From JBBQXH01 sp963710975 (GTDB taxonomy: Bacteria; Actinomycetota; Thermoleophilia; Gaiellales; Gaiellaceae), in the NCBI GenBank assembly GCA_963710975.1, contig CAVQCG010000005.1, forward strand, positions 434,001 through 498,000: 64,000 nucleotides of DNA, read 5' to 3'. The notes under the pieces are model-generated. The model made no database searches, was not told where the DNA came from, and saw nothing but the letters and a program-made list of their open reading frames with translations. Below are positions 9,553 to 17,104 of the stretch, one piece after another. The translations under genes and the position numbers were made by a program. Numbering within the stretch: position 1 is the stretch's first letter; every line of letters starts with the position of its first letter.

Positions 9553-9568
9553 CCCTCCAAACGGAGGG
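9553..9568. promoter_or_regulatory. Inverted repeat in divergent intergenic region
   Basis: CCCTCC-AAAC-GGAGGG forms a perfect 6-bp inverted repeat in the gap between the divergent regulator gene and the flavin oxidoreductase gene. It could be an operator for the LuxR-type regulator or a leader hairpin. Nothing in the sequence settles which. Confidence 0.3.
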
Positions 9569-9629
9569 TTGGCTATCGGGCGCGAGGAGGCGCAGGATAC
9601 CCCTGACGTCGACGATGACGGAGGCCGAG

Positions 9630-11660
9630 ATGACGGACACGCCCTATCCCCTGCTCTTCTCCGAATGGCAGATCCGGAACACGACGATTCCGAACAGGGT
9701 CGTGTTCGCACCGACGTGCCCGACGTGGGTCGCGGATCCGCTCGAAGGCGTGTTCACCGACCAGGCGGTCGCGTACTACGAGGAGCGCGCGAAGGCCGGC
9801 GTCGGGATGATCATCATCGGCGGCACGATCATCGACCGGGAGTCGCTCTACTCCGAGTTCAACTTCCCGGGGCTCTGGAACGACGAGCAGGTCGAGGCGC
9901 TTTCGAGGGTCGCCGATGCCGTTCACCGGCACGGCTGCAAGCTCGCCGTCCAGCTCCTGCACGTGGGGCTGCGAGCGACTCCCGTCCTCAAGAAGGACCC
10001 GGCGTACGACGTCGATGCGGAGTGGTATCTCGTGGCGCCGAGTCAGGTCCCACCGGGCGAGTACCCGAACGCGCCGATGCCGAAGGAGCTCGAGGAGCAT
10101 GAGATCGAGATCCTGCTCCAGGCCTACGCGGATGCGGGTCGACGTGCGGTCGCGGCCGGCCTCGACGGAGTCGAGTTCCATATGTCGCACGGCTACCTCC
10201 CGTGGCAGTTCCTGTCGCCGCTCTACAACCACCGCAGTGACGGCTGGGGCGGCTCGTACGAGAACCGCCTGCGCTTCCCCGTCGAGGCACTCCACCGGAT
10301 TCGCGCGGCGATGGGTCAGGAGGCCTTCCTCGGCTACCGGATCAACTCGACCTCGTTCTGGCCCGGCGACCTCGAGATGGACGACGTGAAGCAGATCGTC
10401 GGCGATTTCGAGGCACGAACGGACATCGACTACGTGAACCTGTCTGCGGGTGTGCATCACTCGTACATCCACACGCCCATGACCTTCGCGCCCGGGTGGG
10501 AGCGTGGGTACACGAAGGAGGTCAAGGAGGTCTCGACGAAGCCGGTGCTGCTCGTCGGGCGGATCACGAACCCGGAGATCGCCGAAGAGATCCTCGAGGC
10601 CGAGGAGGCCGACGCGATCCTCCTCGCACGGCAGCTCTTCGCGGACGCCGAGTGGGCGAAGAAGGCACGGGAAGGGCGTAGCTCTGACATCCGCCGCTGC
10701 GTGGCGGCCAACTACTGCTGGCGAAGCGTCATCCGGGGCGGGCGGGTGCAGTGCGTCTACAACCCGGAGGTCGGCCGGGAGCGTCAGTGGGGCGCCGGCA
10801 CGCTGACTCCTGTCGCGAGCCCGAAGAAGGCGCTCGTGATCGGAGGCGGGCCGTCCGGGCTCGAGTACGCACGCGTCGCGGCCGCCCGCGGCCACGAGAT
10901 CGTCGTCCTGGAACGCGAGGACGAGGTCGGTGGACACGTGCGCTGGTACTCCCTGCTCCCCGGCCGGAAGGAGTACGGGCAGATCGCCCGCTGGCTCCGC
11001 ACACAGGCAGAGGGAAACGGTGCCGTGATCCGGACCGGAGACGGTATCTCGGCAGACGATCTGGACGCCCTGCTGACCGCGGAGAAGCCGGATCACGTCG
11101 TCGTCGCAACGGGCGCGAGCTACCGCCGCGACGGCTGGCAGGGACAGACCGCGCAGCCCCTTCCCGGCTGGGAGAGCGGTAACTGCGTGACCTGGAACGA
11201 GGTTGCGACGGGCGCCGTCTCACCGACCGGCTCCGTCGTCGTGCTGGACGATCTTCAGGACGCCGCGGCTCCGCTCACCGCGGTGAAGCTCGCCGAGGCA
11301 GGGTGCTCCGTGAAGCTCGTCACCCGCTGGCCGATGATCGGGATGGAGACGATCCCCGAGGTCTACTACCTCTTCATCCGCCAGCACCTCTACGAGGCCG
11401 GCGTCGAAGTATTGCCGGACCTCTTCGTCAAGGAAATTGCCGGCAGCCGTGTCGACTTCGTCAACGTCTACGCGCCCGACCGCGTGACGACACTCGAGGC
11501 GGACACGTTGGTCATGGTTACCGGTCGCACGTCGGAGAACGGGCTCTACCACACCCTCAAGGACCGCGGAGCCAGCGTCGAGATGATCGGCGACGCGATC
11601 GCGCCGCGCGGGACGTACGAGGCCGTCTTCGAAGGCCACCGCGCCGCGCGGAAGTTGTAA
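9630..11660 (+). CDS. Two-domain NADH:flavin oxidoreductase (TMADH/2,4-dienoyl-CoA reductase-like)
   Basis: A 676-residue protein. Residues 1-350 form an Old-Yellow-Enzyme-like FMN TIM barrel (MIIIGGTIIDRE; FHMSHGYLPWQFLSPLYNHR with SYENRLRF; TKPVLLVGRI). Residues 400-676 form an FAD/NAD domain starting KALVIGGGPSGLEYARVAAA. This matches trimethylamine dehydrogenase, dienoyl-CoA reductase and related bile-acid or ether-cleaving enzymes. In those enzymes four Cys residues between the domains bind a [4Fe-4S] cluster. Here the motif reads RRCVAANYCW with a later QCVYNP, so the second Cys is Ala. The start is ATG 9630, which has GGAGG at 9620-9624; ATG 9615 lies just upstream in frame. No partner gene is adjacent. 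Confidence 0.88.
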   Translation: MTDTPYPLLFSEWQIRNTTIPNRVVFAPTCPTWVADPLEGVFTDQAVAYYEERAKAGVGMIIIGGTIIDRESLYSEFNFPGLWNDEQVEALSRVADAVHRHGCKLAVQLLHVGLRATPVLKKDPAYDVDAEWYLVAPSQVPPGEYPNAPMPKELEEHEIEILLQAYADAGRRAVAAGLDGVEFHMSHGYLPWQFLSPLYNHRSDGWGGSYENRLRFPVEALHRIRAAMGQEAFLGYRINSTSFWPGDLEMDDVKQIVGDFEARTDIDYVNLSAGVHHSYIHTPMTFAPGWERGYTKEVKEVSTKPVLLVGRITNPEIAEEILEAEEADAILLARQLFADAEWAKKAREGRSSDIRRCVAANYCWRSVIRGGRVQCVYNPEVGRERQWGAGTLTPVASPKKALVIGGGPSGLEYARVAAARGHEIVVLEREDEVGGHVRWYSLLPGRKEYGQIARWLRTQAEGNGAVIRTGDGISADDLDALLTAEKPDHVVVATGASYRRDGWQGQTAQPLPGWESGNCVTWNEVATGAVSPTGSVVVLDDLQDAAAPLTAVKLAEAGCSVKLVTRWPMIGMETIPEVYYLFIRQHLYEAGVEVLPDLFVKEIAGSRVDFVNVYAPDRVTTLEADTLVMVTGRTSENGLYHTLKDRGASVEMIGDAIAPRGTYEAVFEGHRAARKL

Positions 11661-11662
11661 GG

Positions 11663-11820
11663 CCGAGGCGTCAGCCTCGGCCGCACAGCGGACGGCGAAG
11701 CCGGCCGCGACGCACCGCGGGAGCCGCCAGGCTCCCGCACAGCCCGAGGCGCCAGCCTCGGCCGCACAGCGGACGGCGAAGCCGGTCGCGACGCACGCGG
11801 GAGCCGAAGGCTCCCGCACC
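11663..11820 (+). repeat. Tandem direct repeat, two 81-bp units with internal palindromes
   Basis: Two near-identical units begin at 11663 and 11744. Each holds an inverted repeat CCGAGGC-n-GCCTCGG, the shared sequence CCGCACAGCGGACGGCGAAG, and a second inverted repeat CGGGAGCC-n-GGCTCCCG. The units differ at only a few positions in the loops. The array fills the gap between the flavin oxidoreductase stop and a small membrane-protein gene, so it could act as a terminator-like hairpin series. It is not a CRISPR, since it has only two units and no spacers. Confidence 0.8.
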
Positions 11821-11846
11821 GACCCCGCCGTCGTAGGATTGTCGAG

Positions 11847-12248
11847 ATGCGGCGCTTTCCCGTGAAACTGCTGCTCGCCGGCGCAATCATCGTCGCCGTC
11901 GGGATCCCGCTTCAGGCGTTCTCGATCGTGGCTTACGTCCGGGGAGCCGGAGAGAGCGCGCTCGACATGCATCGGATCGTTGCGGACATCGTGCACGTCG
12001 GCGAGCTCGCAGTCGTGATCGGTGCCGTCTGGACGTGGTGGAGACAGTGGACGGACGTTGGGCTCGCGCTCGTATTCCTCATCCTCTCCGCTGCCCAGGT
12101 GCTTCTGATCGGCGATACCGACAAGAGCGGCGGTTGGGTCAACGGGCTCCACGGCTTCCTCGCGCTCGTCCTCCTGATCGCCGCGATTCTCTACGCTCAG
12201 CGGGCGACGCGCATACTCAGGAGCGGTGGTCAGCGCGAGACGGCCTAA
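11847..12248 (+). CDS. Small four-helix membrane protein
   Basis: A 133-residue protein with a short basic N-terminus (MRRFPVKLLLAGAIIV) and about four hydrophobic segments, near residues 7-28, 45-62, 70-88 and 100-118. The first loop has a His-rich polar stretch (DMHRIVADIVHVGE) and the third loop reads GDTDKSGGWVNGLHGF. The intramembrane histidines recall small haem- or quinone-associated membrane proteins, but no family is recognised with certainty. It begins 26 bases after the tandem repeat and ends 17 bases before the convergent isomerase gene. Confidence 0.7.
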   Translation: MRRFPVKLLLAGAIIVAVGIPLQAFSIVAYVRGAGESALDMHRIVADIVHVGELAVVIGAVWTWWRQWTDVGLALVFLILSAAQVLLIGDTDKSGGWVNGLHGFLALVLLIAAILYAQRATRILRSGGQRETA

Positions 12249-12264
12249 CTCGCGGCCGGGCAGC

Positions 12265-13137
12265 CTAAATCGCAGACTCCGGATACGTCCAAGGCTCTCC
12301 GGCGAGCCTGGCGGAAAGGCGATCGCGAAGGAGGGCCGTCTCCGAGATCGTGTCGCACTCGTTCAGGTGCTCCCAGTCGATCCACAGGTACTCCAGGCCG
12401 ATGTCGCCGTCGTAGCCGGCCGCGAGGAGGGCATCGACCATGCGCTCGAAGTCGATGACGCTGTCCTTCAACGCGGTCTGCATCCGCGCCTCCCGCGCGC
12501 CCCGCGCGTGCAGATGGCGGGCGTACGGAACGAGAGGCTCGATCTCCTCGTCCGGGTACCCCTGGTACACGAAGTGGCTGTAGTCGAGGGTCAGCCCGAG
12601 CCCCTCTGTCTCGCGGCACAGCCGCTCCGCCTCGGCCGGGGCCTGCGCGATCGAGCCGAAGTGTGGCTCGATCGAGAACCGCAGGCCCTCCGCACGCGCG
12701 AGTCCCGCGCGCCAGGACAGCTCCTCGACGCTACGGTCGAACGAGTCGCTGTGACCTCCGTTCTCCCAGTCGATACCCGGGAGCATCGTCAGACCGGGCG
12801 CCTCGATCCGGACGGCGAGCTCTAGCATGTCCTCGAAGAGAGCTCGCGAGCGGGCGCGCTCCTCGGGGTCAGGATGGTTCGGCGCGAACCGCTCGAAGTC
12901 GGTCCAGGGGATGCAGAAAAGATCGGAGACGGCGAGGCCCCGCGCGTGCAGGGCCTTGGTGATCCGTGCGGCGACAGCCGCGAGGTCGTCGCGAACGTCT
13001 TCCGGTCGCAAATGCGACCGGTTGCCCATGAGGCAGACGTCGACGCCGTCCAGCTCGAGCAGCCGGATGATCTCGACAGCCGACTCCCACGGCTGTACGA
13101 GCCGGAACGTGTTGTCGGCGCAGGAGAGCTCGATCAT
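12265..13137 (-). CDS. Sugar phosphate isomerase/epimerase (TIM barrel)
   Basis: A 290-residue xylose-isomerase-like barrel. MIELSCADNTFRLV is strand 1, FSIEPHFGSIAQ carries the first metal-ligand Glu, LTLDYSHFVYQG the Asp/His pair, RHLHARGAREARMQ the next His, and IGLEYLWIDWE the final Glu. A reading frame continues upstream of ATG 13137, but the family homology begins at this Met, and the upstream stretch lies antisense to the toxin-antitoxin genes. The substrate is unknown. It is a fourth copy of this fold in the window and stands apart from the LacI operon copies. Confidence 0.85.
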   Translation of the reverse strand: MIELSCADNTFRLVQPWESAVEIIRLLELDGVDVCLMGNRSHLRPEDVRDDLAAVAARITKALHARGLAVSDLFCIPWTDFERFAPNHPDPEERARSRALFEDMLELAVRIEAPGLTMLPGIDWENGGHSDSFDRSVEELSWRAGLARAEGLRFSIEPHFGSIAQAPAEAERLCRETEGLGLTLDYSHFVYQGYPDEEIEPLVPYARHLHARGAREARMQTALKDSVIDFERMVDALLAAGYDGDIGLEYLWIDWEHLNECDTISETALLRDRLSARLAGEPWTYPESAI

Positions 13138-13164
13138 CGAGGCAGAAGTGCTACGCTCGTGACC

Positions 13165-13311
13165 ATGAGTGAACGAACGATACCGCAGCGTGAGCTCCGG
13201 GCGCACATCGGCGCGATTCTGCGCGAGGTCGAGGCGGGAAATACGGTGAAGGTGACGGTTTCCGGGCGGCCGGTCGCGAGAATCGTCCCAATCGAGGAGC
13301 GCCGGCCATAG
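13165..13311 (+). CDS. Phd/YefM-type antitoxin, cut short by an in-frame TAG
   Basis: ATG 13165 encodes MSERTIPQRELRAHIGAILR followed by EVEAGNTVKVTVSGRPVARIVPIEERRP. This is a standard N-terminal Phd/YefM AbrB-like DNA-binding half of a VapB antitoxin. A TAG at 13309-13311 stops it at 48 residues. The same frame then continues as ATRDELWEFIRTREPDPTF and onward to a TGA at 13414-13416, which overlaps the toxin's GTG in the usual coupled manner. The natural antitoxin is therefore about 83 residues, and the toxin-binding C-terminus is lost unless the TAG is read through. The TAG sits where a Trp codon (TGG) would be one base away. Confidence 0.8.
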   Translation: MSERTIPQRELRAHIGAILREVEAGNTVKVTVSGRPVARIVPIEERRP

Positions 13312-13412
13312 GCAACCCGGGACGAGCTCTGGGAGTTCATCCGCACCCGGGAGCCCGACCCGACCTTTCGGCGCGACATCCGTGCGATCCTCGACCAAAC
13401 CGTGGACGAGTT

Positions 13413-13796
13413 GTGACGGCCATTGTCGATACATCGGTCGTGGTCGGTGCCGAGGCAGGGCGTGTACATCAGTCCGATCTGCCCGAGCAGGCGTTCGTCT
13501 CGGCGATCACCATCGGTGAGCTGCATCTCGGCGTGCTCGCCGCCGACGATGGAGAGACTCGCCGGCGTCGTCTCGAGACCCTCGGATTCGTCGAGCGCAC
13601 CTTCGGCAGCATCCCGGTTGACGACGACGTGGCGCGGGCGTTCGCGCGGCTCGTCGATCGGTCGCGGCGGGCCGGTACGCGCGCTCCGGTTCTCGACGCC
13701 CTGATCGCCGCGACCGCGCTCAGCCGTGGCCTGCCGCTCTACACGCAGGACGCCGACTTTCACGCGTTTCCCGAGATCGACGTCATCCACATCTGA
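13413..13796 (+). CDS. PIN-domain toxin (VapC-like)
   Basis: A 127-residue PIN nuclease. The acidic active site is complete: MTAIVDTSVVVGAE (first Asp), SAITIGELHLGV (Glu), APVLDALIAATAL (Asp) and LYTQDADFHAFPEI (final Asp pair). VapC toxins cleave tRNA or rRNA and are held by VapB through the antitoxin C-terminus. The GTG start at 13413 overlaps the TGA that would end the full-length antitoxin frame. Because the antitoxin is interrupted while the toxin looks intact, either the TAG is a sequence error or read through, or the toxin is tolerated by another route. Confidence 0.88.
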   Translation: MTAIVDTSVVVGAEAGRVHQSDLPEQAFVSAITIGELHLGVLAADDGETRRRRLETLGFVERTFGSIPVDDDVARAFARLVDRSRRAGTRAPVLDALIAATALSRGLPLYTQDADFHAFPEIDVIHI

Positions 13797-13802
13797 CGCT
13801 CC

Positions 13803-14381
13803 CTACGCGAGCAGCGGGCTCCCCCCTGGCGTCTTCGTGATCCAGAAGCCGCCGTCGACCGTGAGCACTGCGCCGGTCACGTAGGACGCGGACTCCGAGA
13901 CGAGGAACGCAACGGCGTCGGCGACCTCCTCCGCGCGCGCGAGGCGACCGGCAGGGATCCCGTCGACGAATCCGGCGGAATCCTCGCCCTCGAGCCAGCC
14001 GTGGACGACGGTATTGACTGTGATGCCCTTCGCGCCGAGCTCGACCGCGCCTACCTGGCCGATCGTCGTCAGGAAGCCGCCGGCGGCAGCGTCCAGCGCC
14101 GCACCGTGCACCGGTCGGAGCGTGGAGGTCGATACGAGAAAGACGATCCTGCCCGGCTTGCCCTCGGACTCCCAGGCCGCCGCAGCCGCCCGAGCCTGGC
14201 GGAAAGCGTGCTTCGCGCCCGCGACCATCTCGACCCACTGCTCCTGGGTCAGCTCCAGAAACGGTCCGGTTGCCTGCCGCCCCGCCGCCGCGACGACCAC
14301 GTCGAGTGCGGGCTCGTCCAGCCGGACCCGTACGGCGGCCTCGAGCGCCGGCGAGAGGTTGACGGTCGAGAGGACGCCCAT
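13803..14381 (-). CDS. SDR-related protein lacking NAD-binding and catalytic motifs
   Basis: A 192-residue protein aligned with the C-terminal two thirds of short-chain dehydrogenases (VVVAAAGRQATGPFLELTQE, IVFLVSTST, then GITVNTVVHG and AVLTVDGGF). The N-terminal TGxxxGxG cofactor loop is absent. The region where YxxxK should occur reads VHGAALDAAAGG, so the catalytic Tyr and Lys are missing as well. It is the last gene of the LacI-headed operon, and its ATG shares a base with the stop of the preceding SDR (TGATG). It could be a non-catalytic partner of that SDR, or a decaying duplicate. No frameshift restoring the motifs was found upstream. Confidence 0.75.
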   Translation of the reverse strand: MGVLSTVNLSPALEAAVRVRLDEPALDVVVAAAGRQATGPFLELTQEQWVEMVAGAKHAFRQARAAAAAWESEGKPGRIVFLVSTSTLRPVHGAALDAAAGGFLTTIGQVGAVELGAKGITVNTVVHGWLEGEDSAGFVDGIPAGRLARAEEVADAVAFLVSESASYVTGAVLTVDGGFWITKTPGGSPLLA

Positions 14382-15154
14382 CAGTACTTCCCCACCACGA
14401 AGCCACCGTCGACTCGGAGGAACTCACCGGTGATGTAGTCCCCGTCCTGCGAGCAGAGATAGACGACGGCGCGGCCCTGCTCGAGCGGCTCGGACGGTCG
14501 CGGGATCGGGATCAACTCGAGCGTCGCGAGCTCGTCCTGCTCGGTTCGCAGCCCGGGCGAGCTGTCGTTCAGCTGCGACTTCACCCAGCCCGGGCCGATG
14601 TGGTTGACGGTGATGCCGTGCCCGCCGAGCTCGATCGCCATCGTCTCGCAGAGCGCTCTCAGGGCCTGCTTCGTCGCGCCGTACACCGCCATCTGCGGGA
14701 AGCACATCTGCGCGTGCACCGAGGAGGTGAAGACGATCCGGCCGCCTTCACCCCTCGAGACCATCGCCCGGGCGGCCGCCTGGCCGACGTTGAACGCGCC
14801 GGTCAGGTTGACACCCACGATGCGGTCGAGCGACTCGTCGCTGATCTGCGTCCAGTCCTCCCAGCCGGCGACGCCCGCGTTCGAGCAGGCGATCGACAAG
14901 GCCCCCAGCTCGTCCTCGACGCGCACCATGAGATCGTCGACCTCCGGGCGCTCCGCCACGTTCGCCTTCAGGAAGACAGCCCGGCGTCCCATCCCGCGAA
15001 CCAGCTCTGCGAGCTCCTCGCCCATCTGGTCGAAGCCGACGTCGTTGATCGCGACGTCGCACCCCTCTGCAGCAAGCGCCAGGACGATACCGCGCCCGAT
15101 CCCCCGCTCGTGCGCGGCACCGGTGACGAGCGCGACCTTCCCCGCAAGTCTCAC
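14381..15154 (-). CDS. Short-chain dehydrogenase/reductase
   Basis: A 257-residue classical SDR: LAGKVALVTGAAHERGIGRG (cofactor loop), CSNAGVAG (NAG motif), SSVHAQ and YGATKQAL (catalytic Ser, Tyr, Lys), and GITVNHIGPGW. The Asp in NDVGFD after strand 2 favours NAD over NADP. The GTG start at 15154 overlaps the preceding gene's TGA in a GTGA junction and has AGGAAGG upstream. It is eighth in the LacI-headed operon, so it probably oxidises a sugar or polyol intermediate. The substrate is not identifiable. Confidence 0.88.
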   Translation of the reverse strand: MRLAGKVALVTGAAHERGIGRGIVLALAAEGCDVAINDVGFDQMGEELAELVRGMGRRAVFLKANVAERPEVDDLMVRVEDELGALSIACSNAGVAGWEDWTQISDESLDRIVGVNLTGAFNVGQAAARAMVSRGEGGRIVFTSSVHAQMCFPQMAVYGATKQALRALCETMAIELGGHGITVNHIGPGWVKSQLNDSSPGLRTEQDELATLELIPIPRPSEPLEQGRAVVYLCSQDGDYITGEFLRVDGGFVVGKY

Positions 15155-16023
15155 GGGGCCTTCCTCGCGTCCCACGCCTTCATGAAGCCCGCCTTCCCAC
15201 GACGGCAGACATCGACCGGATCCTGCTTCCAGAGCGAGTCCTCGAAGTCCATGTCGGAGAACGAGCCGTCGTCCGAGAAGATCTCGAGGTCGAACCAGTC
15301 GACGACACCGCCCGCCTCGAGCGCACCGAGGATCGCCGGGAGATCGATGATTCCGTCGCCGGGAAGCACGCGGTCGAAGTCGTTCCGCGTCTCTGCCCGC
15401 CAGTCGCAGACATGGACGCTCGGGACAATCCGGCTTCCGTGTCTCACGGTCTCTTCGAGGACGTTGTCGGTGTCCCAGAGGTGATAGACGTCGTAGAGGA
15501 GCTTCACGTTGGGCTCGCCGATCTCGTCCATCAGGTCGATCGTGCCCGGGATGTCTCCGATCATCGACCAGGTGCCGTAGACCTTGCGGTGAAGCGGCTC
15601 GAGACCCAGGGTGAGCCCGTACTCGCCGGCCACCTTCGCCGCCTGGCGCAGACCGTCGGCGACGACCCTCCGCGCCTCGACGGGGTCGGTGTCCCCGGGG
15701 TGGCCCGTCAGGCAGAGGATCACCTCGGGCTCGAAGGGCGCGAACCGCCGCACGGCGTCGCACAGACCCTGTGTCCGCTCCTTCGGGTCGGTCGGGCCCG
15801 GAAACGGCACCGGGTAGATCGAGAGCGTTCCGGGGATGCATGTCGTCGCTTTCAACCCGGAGTCCCTGAGCTTCGCGACGGTCTCGGCGTCATCGCCTTC
15901 GGGCAGCTTGAACTCCCAGACACCCATGCCTTCGGCGCCAGCCTCACGGTAGGTGGCGAGATCCTCGTCGTACGTCTGGTGGAACGTCGTGATCTCGGAG
16001 ACGGAGAACTTCGGTTCGGCCAT
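15151..16023 (-). CDS. Sugar phosphate isomerase/epimerase (TIM barrel), LacI operon copy 2
   Basis: A 290-residue xylose-isomerase-like barrel beginning MAEPKFSVSEITTFHQTYDE, with GGAGGACAGG before ATG 16023. Metal-site strands are LGLEPLHRKVYGTWS, KLLYDVYHLWDTDN, PSVHVCDWRAETRN and WFDLEIFSDDG. It lies 10 bases after the zinc dehydrogenase gene and overlaps the following SDR. Pairs of such barrels with oxidoreductases are known in pathways that oxidise a sugar to a keto-sugar and then isomerise it or eliminate the aglycone. That role is possible here but not shown. Confidence 0.88.
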   Translation of the reverse strand: MAEPKFSVSEITTFHQTYDEDLATYREAGAEGMGVWEFKLPEGDDAETVAKLRDSGLKATTCIPGTLSIYPVPFPGPTDPKERTQGLCDAVRRFAPFEPEVILCLTGHPGDTDPVEARRVVADGLRQAAKVAGEYGLTLGLEPLHRKVYGTWSMIGDIPGTIDLMDEIGEPNVKLLYDVYHLWDTDNVLEETVRHGSRIVPSVHVCDWRAETRNDFDRVLPGDGIIDLPAILGALEAGGVVDWFDLEIFSDDGSFSDMDFEDSLWKQDPVDVCRRGKAGFMKAWDARKAP

Positions 16024-16033
16024 CCTGTCCTCC

Positions 16034-17095
16034 CTAGCTCGGCTTGATGACGGTCTTGATGACGGAGTCGTCACGGTTCAGCACCCGCTCGATCGCCGGC
16101 GCGATGCCGTCGAGCGTGGCCGAGTGCGTGATGATCTTCCCTGTGTCGATCTTGTTGTCCTCGAGGATCCGGATCGTCTTCGGCCACTGCAGCGGGTACA
16201 GCAGCGAAAAGCGGATCGTCTTGTCCATGTAGAGGTTCGAGAGAAGTGGGACAGAGATGGCATCCTCGGGACCTGCAAGCCCCATCAGGATCACGGTTGA
16301 GCCAGGACCGGAGATCTCGATCGCCTGCTGGTTCGCCTGGACGGATGCCGTCGCGACGAGCACCCGGTCGGCAAGGGCCCCGTTGTTGACATCCTGGATC
16401 GCCTTGGCGACGTCGGAGACGTAGTACGGCGACGCCTCGTCCGTGTCGTTCCAGACGTAGTCCGCCCCGACCGACCGTGCGATCTCGAGCCGGTAGTCGC
16501 GCGTCCCAATGATCGCGACCCGTGCGCCCTCGTTCTTGAGGAGCTGCACCATCGAGAGCCCGACTGGGCCCGGGCCGTAGACGACGGCGAAGTTCTCGGG
16601 CTCGATCTCCGCGCGCTGGACCGAGTAGACGGCGGACGAGAGCATCTCGACAAACGCACCCTGCTCGTCCGTGAGCGAGTCAGGGAGCTTGTAGGCGTGG
16701 GCGATCTTGGTCTTCGCGAACTCCGCAAAGCCGCCGTTCATCGTCACGCCGAGCACAGTCAGGTTCTGACAGAACTGCAGCTTCCCCGCGCGGCACATGT
16801 TGCAGGCGTTGCAGCTCTGCACGGGGTTGACCGCGACGCGATCGCCCTCGGCGAGCCCGTACCGCTCCGCCAGCCCGCCGGCCTGCACGACCTGGCCGCA
16901 CACCTCGTGCCCGAGCACGAGCGGCCCCTTCCCGTCGGGGGTCCCGAGCGGGCTCCGGCCGTAGTAGTACTCGATGTCCGAGCCGCAGAACCCGCAGGCG
17001 AGCACCCTGATGAGCACCTCGTCGGGCCCGGCCTCGGGCTCCGAGACGTCCTCGAGCCGGATGTCCTCCGTCTCGTAGAAGACCGCTGCCTTCAT
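16034..17095 (-). CDS. Zinc-dependent medium-chain alcohol/polyol dehydrogenase
   Basis: A 353-residue MDR protein. Catalytic zinc ligands are in LACGFCGSDIEYY and LVLGHEVCG. The structural zinc site shows four Cys (QSCNACNMCRAGKLQFC). The cofactor loop is VYGPGPVGLSM, followed by IIGTRDYRLEIAR, without a clear acidic residue at the end of strand 2. The family includes sorbitol, threonine and galactitol dehydrogenases. Its place in the operon between two TIM-barrel isomerases suggests it oxidises a polyol or sugar hydroxyl. ATG 17095 follows the upstream gene by 9 bases and has a GGAGGAACG Shine-Dalgarno region. Confidence 0.9.
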   Translation of the reverse strand: MKAAVFYETEDIRLEDVSEPEAGPDEVLIRVLACGFCGSDIEYYYGRSPLGTPDGKGPLVLGHEVCGQVVQAGGLAERYGLAEGDRVAVNPVQSCNACNMCRAGKLQFCQNLTVLGVTMNGGFAEFAKTKIAHAYKLPDSLTDEQGAFVEMLSSAVYSVQRAEIEPENFAVVYGPGPVGLSMVQLLKNEGARVAIIGTRDYRLEIARSVGADYVWNDTDEASPYYVSDVAKAIQDVNNGALADRVLVATASVQANQQAIEISGPGSTVILMGLAGPEDAISVPLLSNLYMDKTIRFSLLYPLQWPKTIRILEDNKIDTGKIITHSATLDGIAPAIERVLNRDDSVIKTVIKPS

Positions 17096-17104
17096 CGTTC
17101 CTCC

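Noticed and set aside
9285..9629. N-terminal extension of the flavin oxidoreductase
   Set aside because: The region is antisense to the regulator gene and lacks homology. ATG 9630 has a good ribosome site and the domain begins there.
11663..11820. CRISPR array
   Set aside because: There are only two units of 81 bp, adjacent without spacers, and each is internally palindromic; no cas genes are nearby.
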